In this document: positions 7,265 to 16,328 of the stretch, piece by piece
Numbering within the stretch: the first letter of the stretch is position 1
Layout: the number at the start of each line of letters is the position of its first letter
NCBI GenBank assembly: GCA_958295865.1
Contig: CATQHF010000006.1
Span: 124,001 to 188,000, forward strand
Source of the DNA: an uncultured Dehalococcoidia bacterium
GTDB lineage: Bacteria > Chloroflexota > Dehalococcoidia > Lucifugimonadales > JADFKI01
Direction of reading: 5' to 3'
Length of the DNA stretch: 64,000 bases
Position numbers and translations under genes: made by a program
The notes under the pieces: model-generated
What the model was told of the DNA's origin: nothing
Seen by the model: only the letters and a program-made list of their open reading frames with translations
Databases searched by the model: none

Positions 7265-8623
7265 TTACCTGCCGTTCAGCACATCAATCGCCAGCGCAAG
7301 CATTATCTTCGTCCCGCTGATAAGGCTGCTTATCCCCACCGACTCATCCGTCCCGTGCGCGCGGCTCAGCATCGGGTCGTCGTCCGGATGCGAGCCGCTG
7401 AAGCCGTAGGTTATCGTCCCCAGCGGGCGCGTGAACCGCGAATCGGTGAACCCCGTGCTGATGGCCGGAACCCACTGAATATCGTCCCTGCCCAACGCTT
7501 TTGCCGTCGCGCTCTGGATGCTGCTGCCCAGCCCCGTCTCGAAGTCCGACGAGTTCGGCACAGCCATATAGTCGATCTCGTATGTCGCCCCGGGTATGCC
7601 CTCCAGGATGGCGTCCAGCTGCTCCCGCAGATAGTCGTCGCTCTGATGCGGCAGCGTCCGCACATCGCAGGTCAGCCTGATGGACTCCGGCACGCTGTTG
7701 GACTTGATGCCCCCGCTTATCATCGTGGGCGTCAGCGTCATCCGCGACAGCGCGCGCAGCATCGACGCGAAGCGCGGATTGTCCGGCTCCACCTCCGCGA
7801 TAATCTCATCCACATTCTCGGCAGACGGCTTGTGCTCTATGGCGAACACCGACAGATGGTCGAATATGCTGGTGGAAGTGTCCCGCTCCGGCTCGTATGC
7901 CTCGATGCGCTGCAATACGCGGTGCAGGCTGTACATCGCGTTCGTCCCCTGCCATGGCACCGACGCATGCGCGCTCGACCCCTTGATCTCTATCTCCACC
8001 TGAAGCCGCCCCTTCTCGCCCGTGCCAAGCAGATAGGTCAAACCGCTCGGCGACTCTATCGGCACGCCGCCGCCCTCATTGACCGCGAACGGCGCGCGTA
8101 TCTTCTCCGGGTAATGCTCCGCCAGCCAGCCGAACCCATACCGCCCGCCGTGCTCTTCGTCCGCGCCCGACGCCAGTATCAGGCTGTCCTCAAACTCGAT
8201 GCCGTTGCGCTTCAGCAGGCGCATCGCGTACAGCTGCGCCGTCAGCAGCCCCTTGCAGTCCGACGCCCCTCGCCCGTATATGCGCCCGTCCGCGATAGTC
8301 GCGCTGAACGGCGGGAAGCGCCACTTGTCCTCCTCCTCCACAGGCACAACATCCGTGTGCGACATGAACATCAGCCCCGCCTCGCCGCTCCGCCCCTCCA
8401 TGCGCGCGATGATGTTGCCGCGATTGGGCGCGGACTCCAGTATCTCCGACGCTATCCCGTCCTCGGCGAGCCAGTCGCGTATGTACTCGCACACAGGCGT
8501 TTCGTCCCCCGTCGGCATGAAGCCGCTGTTGACCGACGGGATACGCACGAGCGCCTGCTCAAGCTCCACAATCTCATCATGCTGCGCGTCCACCTGCGCG
8601 AACATCTCCTCAAGACTTGCCAT
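7265..8623 (-). CDS. M20 family metallopeptidase / deacylase
   Basis: This 452-residue protein belongs to the M20 family (ArgE/DapE/carboxypeptidase-like), which hydrolyses amide bonds using two zinc ions. Metal-ligand motifs are visible in order: SHTDVVP (about residue 88), GRGASDCKG, the catalytic Glu pair in GADEEHGG, FAVNEGGG, and a C-terminal AHGTDESV. The central lid/dimerisation domain carries the EIKGSSAHASVPWQGTNA motif. GGAGG lies 8 bases before the ATG. It follows the Nudix gene by 12 bases and is probably the last gene of a nadK-nudix-M20 transcript. The exact substrate cannot be read from sequence. Confidence 0.92.
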   Translation of the reverse strand: MASLEEMFAQVDAQHDEIVELEQALVRIPSVNSGFMPTGDETPVCEYIRDWLAEDGIASEILESAPNRGNIIARMEGRSGEAGLMFMSHTDVVPVEEEDKWRFPPFSATIADGRIYGRGASDCKGLLTAQLYAMRLLKRNGIEFEDSLILASGADEEHGGRYGFGWLAEHYPEKIRAPFAVNEGGGVPIESPSGLTYLLGTGEKGRLQVEIEIKGSSAHASVPWQGTNAMYSLHRVLQRIEAYEPERDTSTSIFDHLSVFAIEHKPSAENVDEIIAEVEPDNPRFASMLRALSRMTLTPTMISGGIKSNSVPESIRLTCDVRTLPHQSDDYLREQLDAILEGIPGATYEIDYMAVPNSSDFETGLGSSIQSATAKALGRDDIQWVPAISTGFTDSRFTRPLGTITYGFSGSHPDDDPMLSRAHGTDESVGISSLISGTKIMLALAIDVLNGR

Positions 8624-8635
8624 CGTCAGCGCCTC

Positions 8636-9169
8636 CTATTCCCCGAATATGCATGTCGCCATCAGCAGAACCGCGATGCTCTTGGCGTCCTGAATCTCCC
8701 CAAGCCGTATCAGCTGCGGTATGCGCGACAGCGGCAGCCTTTCCACCTGAATGTCTTCGTCATCGTCGGCTTGCAGCCTATACGGCACCAGATCCTTGGC
8801 GAGATAGGCGTACATGAATTCGCTGCAAAAGCCCGGCGACGACCAGAAGCCGCCCAGCGCGCGCAGGTTGCGGGACGCGAACCCTATTTCTTCGGCAAGC
8901 TCCCTTTGAGCGCAGTCGTCCGGCGATTCCCCATCCTCGATAATCCCTGCCGGCGCTTCCAGCAGCGACCGCCCCGCCGCATACCGATACTGCCGCACCA
9001 GCAGCACATTGCCCTCTGCGTCGACCGGCGCTATCACAACCGCGTTCGCGTGCTCCACCACCTCCCGCGTCGACCGACCGCCGTTCCTCATCAGAATGTC
9101 GTCGACCCGAACCTTGATGATCCTGCCGTCGTATATCTCCCGCGAACTTATCTGCTCTTCAGGCTGCAT
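8636..9169 (-). CDS. Nudix hydrolase, ADP-ribose pyrophosphatase-like
   Basis: The 177-residue protein carries a full Nudix box, GIIEDGESPDDCAQRELAEE followed by IGF, matching G-x5-E-x7-REUxEExGU. The preceding VLLVRQYRYAAGRSLLEAPA is typical of the ADP-ribose pyrophosphatase subgroup. Enzymes of this group hydrolyse ADP-ribose and related nucleoside diphosphates in the cytosol using Mg2+. It lies between nadK and the M20 gene on the same strand, and pairing with NAD kinase fits a role in nicotinamide nucleotide turnover. The substrate assignment is inferred. Confidence 0.92.
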   Translation of the reverse strand: MQPEEQISSREIYDGRIIKVRVDDILMRNGGRSTREVVEHANAVVIAPVDAEGNVLLVRQYRYAAGRSLLEAPAGIIEDGESPDDCAQRELAEEIGFASRNLRALGGFWSSPGFCSEFMYAYLAKDLVPYRLQADDDEDIQVERLPLSRIPQLIRLGEIQDAKSIAVLLMATCIFGE

Positions 9170-9205
9170 GCAAACATCCTATCCCGTCTATCCGGTTGAA
9201 CCCCA

Positions 9206-10042
9206 TCACACCCCAAGCCTCGGCGCGAGCGCGGCGTAGAATGTGCTCGGCGTATGCCGCCGCAAAAACCGCGTCACATACGGACTGCGCCGCACGCTCA
9301 CATAGTCTTCCTTATGCAGCGTCGTGTCGCTGAACCCGTCCACGCTCAGCGTCGCCTCATGATCGTCGCTCGCGTGCAATTGCAACTTCGCATGGTGCGG
9401 CAGGATGACGCCGTTCCTCAGCCCCGTATGCGCCGCCACCGGCTGAATCAGTATCGCCTCCGTCTCAGGGTGCATGATAGGCCCCCCCGCCGACAGCGCG
9501 TAGCCGGTGCTGCCCGTCGCGGTGGAGACGATAACGGCGTCCGCGCGGTAGCTCGTGAGCGTCTCGCCGTCGATGACCGCCTCGATGTCCAGCAGCCGCG
9601 TAACGCCGCCCCTGCCCACCACCACATCGTTGAGCGCGTGCAGCGTAAGATATGGCGCGCGCTCCGACGCCCGCGTTACGCTCACCTCCAGCATCATCCG
9701 CTTCTCCACGCGAACATCGCCGTTCAGGTATTCGGGCAGCTTTGCGATAGCCTCATCCACCTTCAGCTCCGCCATGAAGCCCACCCTGCCCATGTTGATG
9801 CCCACAAGCGGGATGCCGTACTCGGCGATGACGCGCACCGCCCGCAAGATAGTGCCGTCGCCGCCCGCCACCACGATGAGCTTCGTGTTCGTAAGCTTGC
9901 GGCGCAGCGCATCCAGCTCGCCCGCCGAACTCAGCCAGCAGGCATCGCCCAAGTCGAGCGCGCGCATGACCGCCTTGGACATCTGCAAGGCGGGCGGATG
10001 TTGCCCATTGTGAACGAAGCCGATTAGACTGCGAGAGGTCAT
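9206..10042 (-). CDS. nadK: NAD kinase
   Basis: This 278-residue enzyme phosphorylates NAD to NADP. The family signature GGDGTILRA is present near residue 60, and the NAD-binding TGSTGYALSAGGPI near residue 175, followed by a beta-sandwich C-terminal domain. Its length is normal for the family. It is the first gene of a minus-strand group with the Nudix and M20 genes, with a 36-base gap to the Nudix gene. No other promoter-like element stands out in its repeat-rich upstream region. Confidence 0.96.
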   Translation of the reverse strand: MTSRSLIGFVHNGQHPPALQMSKAVMRALDLGDACWLSSAGELDALRRKLTNTKLIVVAGGDGTILRAVRVIAEYGIPLVGINMGRVGFMAELKVDEAIAKLPEYLNGDVRVEKRMMLEVSVTRASERAPYLTLHALNDVVVGRGGVTRLLDIEAVIDGETLTSYRADAVIVSTATGSTGYALSAGGPIMHPETEAILIQPVAAHTGLRNGVILPHHAKLQLHASDDHEATLSVDGFSDTTLHKEDYVSVRRSPYVTRFLRRHTPSTFYAALAPRLGV

Positions 10043-10138
10043 TCTTGGTTCTTCTCAACGACGCCCAAAACTGCGGCATCATAGGACTGAAAGGCAACCC
10101 AAGTCTAGCACCAACCGCTCCATCCTGTCCATCCGTAC

Positions 10139-10425
10139 AATTAAGAATTGAGAATTAGGAATTAAGAATTGGGGTCGCTCTTGCCATTCCGAGCGTCCCC
10201 CTGTCATTCCGAACGCAGCGCCCTTGCCCCTGTCATTCCATGCATCCACCTCTGTCATTCCGAACGCAGCGCAGCGCAGTGAGGAATCAAAAATCCCAAT
10301 CCGCCGAACACATAGACTTCAGCAAACCACCCCTGCACTCTATCCTGCCATCAGGCTGCGAAAAATCGCACACCAAGCCAAACACAACCCAATTCTTAAT
10401 TCTTAATTTCTAATTCTTAATTCCT
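10139..10425. repeat. MITE-like element with A/T-rich inverted termini
   Basis: The left end (10139-10173) is built of AATTAAGAATT-type units ending in GGG. The right end (10388-10425) is its inverse, CCC followed by AATTCTTAATT-type units. The interior contains CTGTCATTCCGAACG and GAGGAATCAAAAATCCC blocks that recur elsewhere. No transposase is encoded. Together with the next repeat it fills the 596-base gap between nadK and the cytochrome lipoprotein gene. Confidence 0.7.
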
Positions 10426-10427
10426 CC

Positions 10428-10597
10428 CCCTGTCATTCCGAACGCAGCGCAGCGCAGTGAGGAATCAAAAATCCCAATCCGCCGAACACATAGACTTCAG
10501 CAACCACCCCTGCACTCTATCCTGCCATCAAGCTGCGAAAAATCGCACCCCAAGCCTAAACACAACCCAATTCTTAATTTCTAATTCTTAATTCCTC
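10428..10597. repeat. Direct second copy of the interspersed repeat
   Basis: The sequence from CTGTCATTCCGAACGCAGCG to the AATTCTTAATT end repeats 10252-10425 with only a few differences, including the TGCACTCTATCCTGCCATCA block. Related, more diverged copies lie at 13169-13205 and 14589-14760. It keeps only the right A/T-rich terminus, so it looks like a partial tandem duplication. Confidence 0.75.
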
Positions 10598-10638
10598 CCC
10601 TGAACCGCCCCACTCACCACGATATAGCGCTGGCTTCC

Positions 10639-12690
10639 TCACTCTGCCGCATCAAGGCGTATTTCGCCCTCCCACAGATGCTCAAAGCCGCCGTCCACCT
10701 GCACAAACTGCCCCGTGCGAATTGCGGCGATGTCGTAGTCGGGCAGGGGAATGGTCACCGCGCAGTCCCCATCGATCAACTTGCCATTATGGTCGAAGAT
10801 GAAGTCGAGGTTGTTGAACCCGTGCCGCTTACGGTCGTCGAGCAGGTCCTCTACATCAATCGGCTCGATGTGCAGAAAGAAGGTTGGGGCAGTATCGGCG
10901 GCGGCACATTGGCGCTTTGCGTATGTGAGGGCATTTTCGATGAGATAAACATTGAAGTAGGAGCGGATTGCCGGTTGGCTGTCTCCAACGAATTTATGGA
11001 GTGTGTCGTCAGGCATCATAGTGGTAGCGCCCGCGAGATAGTCGGCAATGACGCGGGCTTCCTCTTCGGTAATGCCTGATGACGGCATAGATGTGCCCGG
11101 GGCAAACCGCTGCTGGTTGGTGAGAAACTGCGTAATGCTGTCCCGTGTCCAGACGACATCCGACGAACGCAAAGTATCCGAGAAGTTAAAGCCGCCGACC
11201 TCGCCCGCCGTCCGCCCAACGATGCCAACAAGGTGGGGACCGGAGCCGTGCCGCTCGGAGTTCAGGTCGTGGCAGCTGCCGCAGTGCAAGCCGAATAGCC
11301 GCGCGCCTGCCGCCGTGTCTGAGTCCGGTGCTGGAGATGCGGCTATGGATTCGCAGTCGATCGAGTACACATTGCGCTGCTTCCGCGCCTCTTCATTGCA
11401 GTACCTCAGAGAATGGCTCAGAAAATAGATCCGCCCTCTATCGCGCAGCAAGGCTATGCGTCCGTCCGGCATAATCGCAATGTCTCGTATCCGATAGCCG
11501 AGTTCGATCTTCTCCACATACTGCACATCCGTCCCGTGACGGCGGACTCGAAAGAGCGCGCCGTCGACTAGAGAAGCAACCAGCAGGTCGTCTTTCCACA
11601 AGGGAAGCTGCTCCTCGTCGTTGACGGCGATGGCAGATATGGCTGGCGACGGGACCCAGGAAAAGACCGGCCGTATGAAGCCATCGTGCCGCCCCACCTT
11701 CTCCTCCTCGATAATCGGGGGAATCTCACTGCCATATTGAACCCCGTAGGAGACCACGGGCCAGCCATAGTTGCCTCCCCGTTCAAGCAGGTTGAGTTCG
11801 TCGCCGCCTTGCGGCCCATGATCCGGCACCCATATATTGCCGTCCGCATCCCTAGCCAGCCCCTGTGAGTTGCGAAAACCGATAGCAAGCGTCTCCACCT
11901 CTCCCGTTTCGATAGCAATACGGACTAACTTACCCAGATGATCGTCGGGAGCGATGAGGAAATCTTTCTCATACCACCCCTCATATCCTCCATGGTCACC
12001 AATTGTCACAAGCAAGTGGTTCTCGCCATCCGTCAACATCTTTCCGCCCGTTTGAGCTGCTTCAATGTGTGGAATGCAGGGGTTGGCGTCGAATATCGTT
12101 CTCCAGTTTGGCGAAACTGTCAGGCTTTCTTCTTCCGCAAGAAGCGTAGTGGACGACAACCTGAACCGGATACATTCTCCCGTGAAATAGTGATGGGTAA
12201 CAAACAACTCGTACCCGTTTTCAATCTCTTTCAACAAAATATCGACGACTCGAAAGTTACTCAACAGGTATTCTGGGTTATTACCGATAGGGTGCGCTTT
12301 CAATGCCGCTTCATTCATCGGGACATTGCCTTCAAGATATTCCACAGTCCCGTCGCGGAAGACCAGGACAAATCTTCCCTCCGGCGTAGCTACCAGTGAG
12401 CCCTCAAAGATGCTTTCGATAGCCCCTCCCGGCCTAGTGAATCTCTCAAGCGTGACATATTCAATCTCGAAAGGGTATAGATGCGTCATAAGCGCCGGTT
12501 CTTCCTCAGGATAAGAAGGAACGGCCGTTACGGTAGGAGTGAGCGTCGGGCTAGGGACATTCGTGCTTGTGGCGGTAGGCGCTGGCGTGGGAACGGCGGT
12601 CATCGCCGGACTGTCGGAGCAAGCGGCTGCCAGAACTCCAAGTAGGACGAGCGCGATAGACCACAACGCGGAACGAAGCGACGTCGACAT
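10639..12690 (-). CDS. Lipoprotein: PQQ sugar dehydrogenase-like propeller fused to cytochrome c
   Basis: The 683-residue protein starts with a signal peptide ending in VLLGVLAAAC, so Cys24 is probably lipidated. A Thr/Pro-rich linker (about 28-58) follows, then a soluble-glucose-dehydrogenase-type beta-propeller (about 75-430) with GFRNSQGLARDADGNIWVPD and GGDELNLLERGGNYGWP. A class I cytochrome c domain has CGSCH at 470-474 and probable axial Met535 in PGTSM. A C-terminal domain (about 555-683) has the FFLHIEP and FDHNGKLIDGDC motifs found at the ends of other exported bacterial proteins. It probably oxidises a sugar-like substrate outside the cell and passes electrons to its own haem. The start is placed at the Met before the signal peptide; an in-frame extension to 12951 is unlikely. 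It is monocistronic. Confidence 0.82.
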   Translation of the reverse strand: MSTSLRSALWSIALVLLGVLAAACSDSPAMTAVPTPAPTATSTNVPSPTLTPTVTAVPSYPEEEPALMTHLYPFEIEYVTLERFTRPGGAIESIFEGSLVATPEGRFVLVFRDGTVEYLEGNVPMNEAALKAHPIGNNPEYLLSNFRVVDILLKEIENGYELFVTHHYFTGECIRFRLSSTTLLAEEESLTVSPNWRTIFDANPCIPHIEAAQTGGKMLTDGENHLLVTIGDHGGYEGWYEKDFLIAPDDHLGKLVRIAIETGEVETLAIGFRNSQGLARDADGNIWVPDHGPQGGDELNLLERGGNYGWPVVSYGVQYGSEIPPIIEEEKVGRHDGFIRPVFSWVPSPAISAIAVNDEEQLPLWKDDLLVASLVDGALFRVRRHGTDVQYVEKIELGYRIRDIAIMPDGRIALLRDRGRIYFLSHSLRYCNEEARKQRNVYSIDCESIAASPAPDSDTAAGARLFGLHCGSCHDLNSERHGSGPHLVGIVGRTAGEVGGFNFSDTLRSSDVVWTRDSITQFLTNQQRFAPGTSMPSSGITEEEARVIADYLAGATTMMPDDTLHKFVGDSQPAIRSYFNVYLIENALTYAKRQCAAADTAPTFFLHIEPIDVEDLLDDRKRHGFNNLDFIFDHNGKLIDGDCAVTIPLPDYDIAAIRTGQFVQVDGGFEHLWEGEIRLDAAE

Positions 12691-13029
12691 TGAGCGGCGA
12701 TGCGGAGAGCGAAATACCCCCCTACCTATGTTCTGGCAACGAGCAGTCATCGCCCGCCGCATGCTATTCAGCATACGCAGCAAAGTCCCCTTTGTGTCAG
12801 CGAATTCACCTGATTCGCGCAGCATGCCAAACCCGATTGCGCGCAGTCCGCCTGATGCTACCAGCGCAACCTTCCAATCGTCCCAACCCACAGCCGCGCC
12901 GCATCCCCATTCTACAATACCCTCCCCCGCCACTAACAGGGATAATGCCATCGGTATCTGATTTCCGTACTTGCAGAGACAATCCGCCAGTCGCCCCTAC
13001 TCCTTCCCGTTCGCAGTGAGTATCTTCTT

Positions 13030-13383
13030 TTCCGTTCGTGGTGAGCCTGTCGAACCACCCTCCTTATGCTTTGCGGACATTTTGAAATCCCATCCCGTCA
13101 TTCCTGCTTTCGCAGGAATCCAGAGCCTCCAACATCACACCATCCCAAACACACCGCAGCAATTTTCTCTGTCATTCCGAACGATGTGAGGAATCAAAAA
13201 TCCCCGCACACCACCAACGCAATCCCAACCGCCATCCCATCCATCCACACCACCCCCATACTCCGCCCGAACAAGCCTACCCTCCCCGTTCGCAGCAAGC
13301 CTACTTTCTCGTTCGTGGTGAGCCTGTCGAACCACCCGTCCCCCCCAATTCTTAATTCCTAATTCTCAATTCTTAATTGAAAA
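13030..13383. repeat. Composite of dispersed repeats
   Basis: The 835-base gap from 12691 to 13525 holds no convincing gene. Within it are two copies of TTCGTGGTGAGCCTGTCGAA (13035 and 13312 areas), the hairpin ATTCCTGCTTTCGCAGGAAT (near 13102-13121), a short CTGTCATTCCGAACG...GAGGAATCAAAAATCCC block (13169-13205), and an AATTCTTAATTCCTAATTC terminus (13348-13379). All recur elsewhere in the window. Confidence 0.75.
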
Positions 13384-13389
13384 CCACCC

Positions 13390-13418
13390 TTGACACCCCA
13401 ATACATCCCTGTTACTCT
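13390..13418 (+). promoter_or_regulatory. Candidate promoter for the gene at 13526
   Basis: TTGACA at 13390-13395 and TACTCT at 13413-13418 are separated by exactly 17 bases. It lies directly after the repeat cluster and about 110 bases before the ATG at 13526. The -10 match is only four of six. Confidence 0.35.
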
Positions 13419-13525
13419 ATTCGCAAGAACATAAGTTGTATAACAAGCACGAACAACCTAACACCTAATCCCTGACAACCCAAAACCCTGAAATCCTGAC
13501 CACCTGAAAACCTTGGGAAAAACCA

Positions 13526-14335
13526 ATGAACCAACCAACCCCCATCAACCAGCACCAACAGGACGCCCAGGACAGCCATGCCCAACATGACCACCTGGAC
13601 AAAAAACACTGCCAGAGCGCCATCGAGCACCTCCAGCACCTAGTCCACCAAGAAACCGACAACGGCAGAACCATCATACGCAGCATCGTCTCCATCATGA
13701 CCGGCGACGACCAGGACAGCACACCCCATCACAGACTGCAAGCCGCCCGCCTGCTGCTCAAGCTCGGCTTCCAAGAAGCCGAAGCCCTCATCAACAGCCT
13801 CAGTTCCAAGATGGAACGGCAGGCAAAGAAAGAAGACGCCCAAGGAGAGAACGGCCCCACACAAGCAGTCAGCCCCGAACACGAAAGGCTGAACAAAAAG
13901 CTCGTCGCCCGCATCCGCGTCGAGACCGGCGAAGGCGCAAGCATCGTCAGGATACTCAACGAAGTGCTGGAAGGACGCGACCGAGACGCCAAGCCAAGGG
14001 ACAGGATAGAGGCTGCCAAAGTCCTGCTCAGCTGGGGCTTCGGCAACCCCTCCACCCCCGACCCTGAGTTCATGTCCTACTACTCCCCCTGCCACCCCGA
14101 CTGTCTATGCGCCTGCCGCGACCTAGACGAAGACCACCCCGCCGTAGTGGAGAGCCACGCGCCGGTATCCGAAGCCCACATGAAAGAAGTAGCCGAAGCA
14201 GAGCGAATAGAAGAAAAAGCAGCCGAAAGCGCAAGGCAAATCTCCCAAGGACACACCGACTACCTATCCGAGATAAGCCACCTCCCCGGCAACAAAAAGC
14301 CCCGCCGCCCCGAACGCCACCCACCCTTCCGCTGA
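13526..14335 (+). CDS. Hypothetical protein with duplicated helical motif
   Basis: This is a 269-residue, Gln/His/Glu-rich soluble protein. Two segments resemble each other: about residues 45-88 (TIIRSIVSIMTG...HHRLQAARLLLKLGF) and about 135-175 (SIVRILNEVLEG...RDRIEAAKVLLSWGF). Motifs of the form 'I..I.E...G....PRDR..AA.LLL..GFG' are familiar from small phage- and prophage-associated proteins, but that link is weak. A Cys-rich stretch CHPDCLCAC lies near 192-200, and an acidic/basic coiled-coil-like tail follows. It is flanked on both sides by dispersed repeats. The function is unknown. Confidence 0.65.
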   Translation: MNQPTPINQHQQDAQDSHAQHDHLDKKHCQSAIEHLQHLVHQETDNGRTIIRSIVSIMTGDDQDSTPHHRLQAARLLLKLGFQEAEALINSLSSKMERQAKKEDAQGENGPTQAVSPEHERLNKKLVARIRVETGEGASIVRILNEVLEGRDRDAKPRDRIEAAKVLLSWGFGNPSTPDPEFMSYYSPCHPDCLCACRDLDEDHPAVVESHAPVSEAHMKEVAEAERIEEKAAESARQISQGHTDYLSEISHLPGNKKPRRPERHPPFR

Positions 14336-14371
14336 CAGAGGTAGGGGGCAGGCATTGGATAGCAACGACAT

Positions 14372-14762
14372 AAACTCTTCCCGTTCGTGGTGAGCTGTCG
14401 AACCACCCTTCCGCCCCTACCACCCCGTCATTCCAAGCGTAGCGAGAAATCACAAATCCTAATTTCTGTGGACATTTTGAATTTGCGTCCCGTCATTCCT
14501 GCGAAAGAACGTCACCCCTGCGAAAGCAGGGGCAGGAATCCAGTGCCTCAAATAGCTGCCATCCTGAGCATGCGACACAGCAATTTTCACTGTCATTCCG
14601 AACGAAGTGAGGAATCAAAAATCCCAATCCGCCGAACACCCAGGCCTTCAGCAACCGTCCCCAAACTTCGGTATCGGTTGCCATCAAGCCACGAAACACC
14701 GCACACCAACCCTAAACACAACCCAATTCTTAATTCTTAATTCCTAATTTTTAATTCGTAAC
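14372..14762. repeat. Composite of dispersed repeats
   Basis: The gap 14336-14769 contains GTTCGTGGTGAGCTGTCGAA (about 14378-14398), GTCATTCC...GAGAAATCACAAATCC, a modified CCTGCGAAAG/GGCAGGAATCCAG hairpin repeat (about 14490-14545), and a diverged copy (14589-14760) of the 10428-10597 repeat ending in AATTCTTAATTCCTAATT. No gene is visible. Confidence 0.75.
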
Positions 14763-14769
14763 TCCGCCG

Positions 14770-16266
14770 CTACGACAGCAGCGCGCCCGCCGCCGTCCGC
14801 GCGAAGTTCAGCAGCGGCGTCGGATATATGCCGAATATCAGCGTGCCAGCGAAGCCCGCCGCCACCGCCAGCTGCATCGGCAGCCCGAACGACACGCGCT
14901 CATCCGACGCCGGCTCCGACAGGAACATCGCCTTGACCACGCGCAGGTAGTAGTACGCGGATATTACGCTGTTCACCACCCCTATCACAACCAGCCATTC
15001 GAGGTTGGCTTCCACCGCCGCCCCGAACAAATATATCTTCGCCCAGAAGCCCACCGCCGGAGGTATGCCCGTCAGCGAGATCATTGCGAGCGTCAGAACC
15101 GTCGCCAGCAGCGGCGCGCGCCGCGCCATCCCCGCGTAGTCGTCTATTCGGTCGCTGTTGATGCGGTTTGAGATGGCGATGATGACCGAGAACGCCGCCA
15201 AGTTCGTTGCCGCGAACCCGCCAAGGTAGAACAGCACGCCCGACGGCCCTATCGTCATCTCCGCGCCCGGCGTCCGCGCCGCCACCGCCGCAAGCCCCAC
15301 AAGGATGTAACCCGCGTGCGCCACCGTGCTGTATCCCATCATCCGCTTGATGTTGTCCTGCCGTATGGCGACCAGATTGCCCACCGTCATGGACAGCGCG
15401 CTCAGCACCGCGAAGGTCGCGCTCCAGTCCAGGCTGAGCGCGTCCAGATCGAAGGCTATGTAGAACACGCGCAGGATTATGGCGAACCCCGCCGCCTTGC
15501 TCGCCACCGACAGGAACGCGGTTACGGGCGTGGGCGAACCCTCGTACACATCCGGCGCCCACATCTGAAACGGCACGCTCGCTATCTTGAAGCCGAAGCC
15601 CGCTATCATCAGCACGATGCCGAACAGCAGGGCGTTGCTGCCGAATGGCGTGTCGCCGCTCAGATCCATGCTCGCTATCTGCTGCGCTATCTCCGACAGC
15701 GATGTGCTGCCCGTGAAGCCGTACACGATGACCATGCCGTACAGCAGGATTGCCGAGCTGATGGCGCTCAGTATCAGGAACTTCATGCCCGACTCGGTGG
15801 AGCGCGTATCTCGCAGGAACGCCGCCAGCGCCGCCAACGGCAGGGCGGTCAGCTCCAGCGATATGTATATCGTGATAAGCTCGGTCGTGGATGCCAGCAG
15901 CATCATGCCGCAAGTGGAGAACAGCACCAGCGCGTAGTATTCCGCCTGAAAGCGCGCGAACTTCTTGACATACTCCGTCGAGGCAAGGATTACCACCGCC
16001 GCCGCGCCAATCAGCAGGAACTTGAAGAACAGGCTGAACTTGTCCACCGCCAGCGTGTTGAACATGCCGCGCATCTGCGTCGTGTCGCCGCCCGACAGAT
16101 CGAACCACAGCATCAGGCTGAACACCAGAGGCACGACAAGACCGAGCGCTGCCAGTATGGGCAGGACGCTCTTGTTCCTGACCACCAAGTCCACCAGAAC
16201 CAGAGTGCCCGCCAGCGCTACTAGGCTAAGCTCCGGCGCGAGTAGATATAGGTCAAATGCTGTCAT
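14770..16266 (-). CDS. nuoN: NADH-quinone oxidoreductase subunit N
   Basis: The 498-residue, roughly 14-helix antiporter-like subunit belongs to the membrane arm of complex I and helps proton pumping. Diagnostic stretches include GFGFKIASVPFQMWAPDVYE and the conserved Lys/Glu in membrane helices. The ATG at 16266 is preferred over 16299 because GGAG lies about 9 bases upstream and the protein then begins MTAFDLYLLAPEL, typical for NuoN. It is the last gene of the operon. Confidence 0.96.
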   Translation of the reverse strand: MTAFDLYLLAPELSLVALAGTLVLVDLVVRNKSVLPILAALGLVVPLVFSLMLWFDLSGGDTTQMRGMFNTLAVDKFSLFFKFLLIGAAAVVILASTEYVKKFARFQAEYYALVLFSTCGMMLLASTTELITIYISLELTALPLAALAAFLRDTRSTESGMKFLILSAISSAILLYGMVIVYGFTGSTSLSEIAQQIASMDLSGDTPFGSNALLFGIVLMIAGFGFKIASVPFQMWAPDVYEGSPTPVTAFLSVASKAAGFAIILRVFYIAFDLDALSLDWSATFAVLSALSMTVGNLVAIRQDNIKRMMGYSTVAHAGYILVGLAAVAARTPGAEMTIGPSGVLFYLGGFAATNLAAFSVIIAISNRINSDRIDDYAGMARRAPLLATVLTLAMISLTGIPPAVGFWAKIYLFGAAVEANLEWLVVIGVVNSVISAYYYLRVVKAMFLSEPASDERVSFGLPMQLAVAAGFAGTLIFGIYPTPLLNFARTAAGALLS

Positions 16267-16328
16267 CCAACACTCCGCTAATGTAAGATCCCTTCCCATT
16301 CGGAGGGAAGGTTAGAGGCCTGCCCGTC

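Noticed and set aside
7253..9199. A 648-codon open frame on the plus strand
   Set aside because: It is exactly antisense to the M20 and Nudix genes, is extremely Arg/His/Gln-rich, and has no motif. It is a high-GC shadow of the real genes.
10639..12951. Extended 770-residue version of the cytochrome lipoprotein
   Set aside because: The extra 87 N-terminal residues lie before a normal signal peptide and have no ribosome binding site or family similarity.
13030..14762. CRISPR array
   Set aside because: The repeats are irregularly spaced, of several unrelated kinds, and occur also at distant sites; there are no uniform repeats and spacers and no cas genes.
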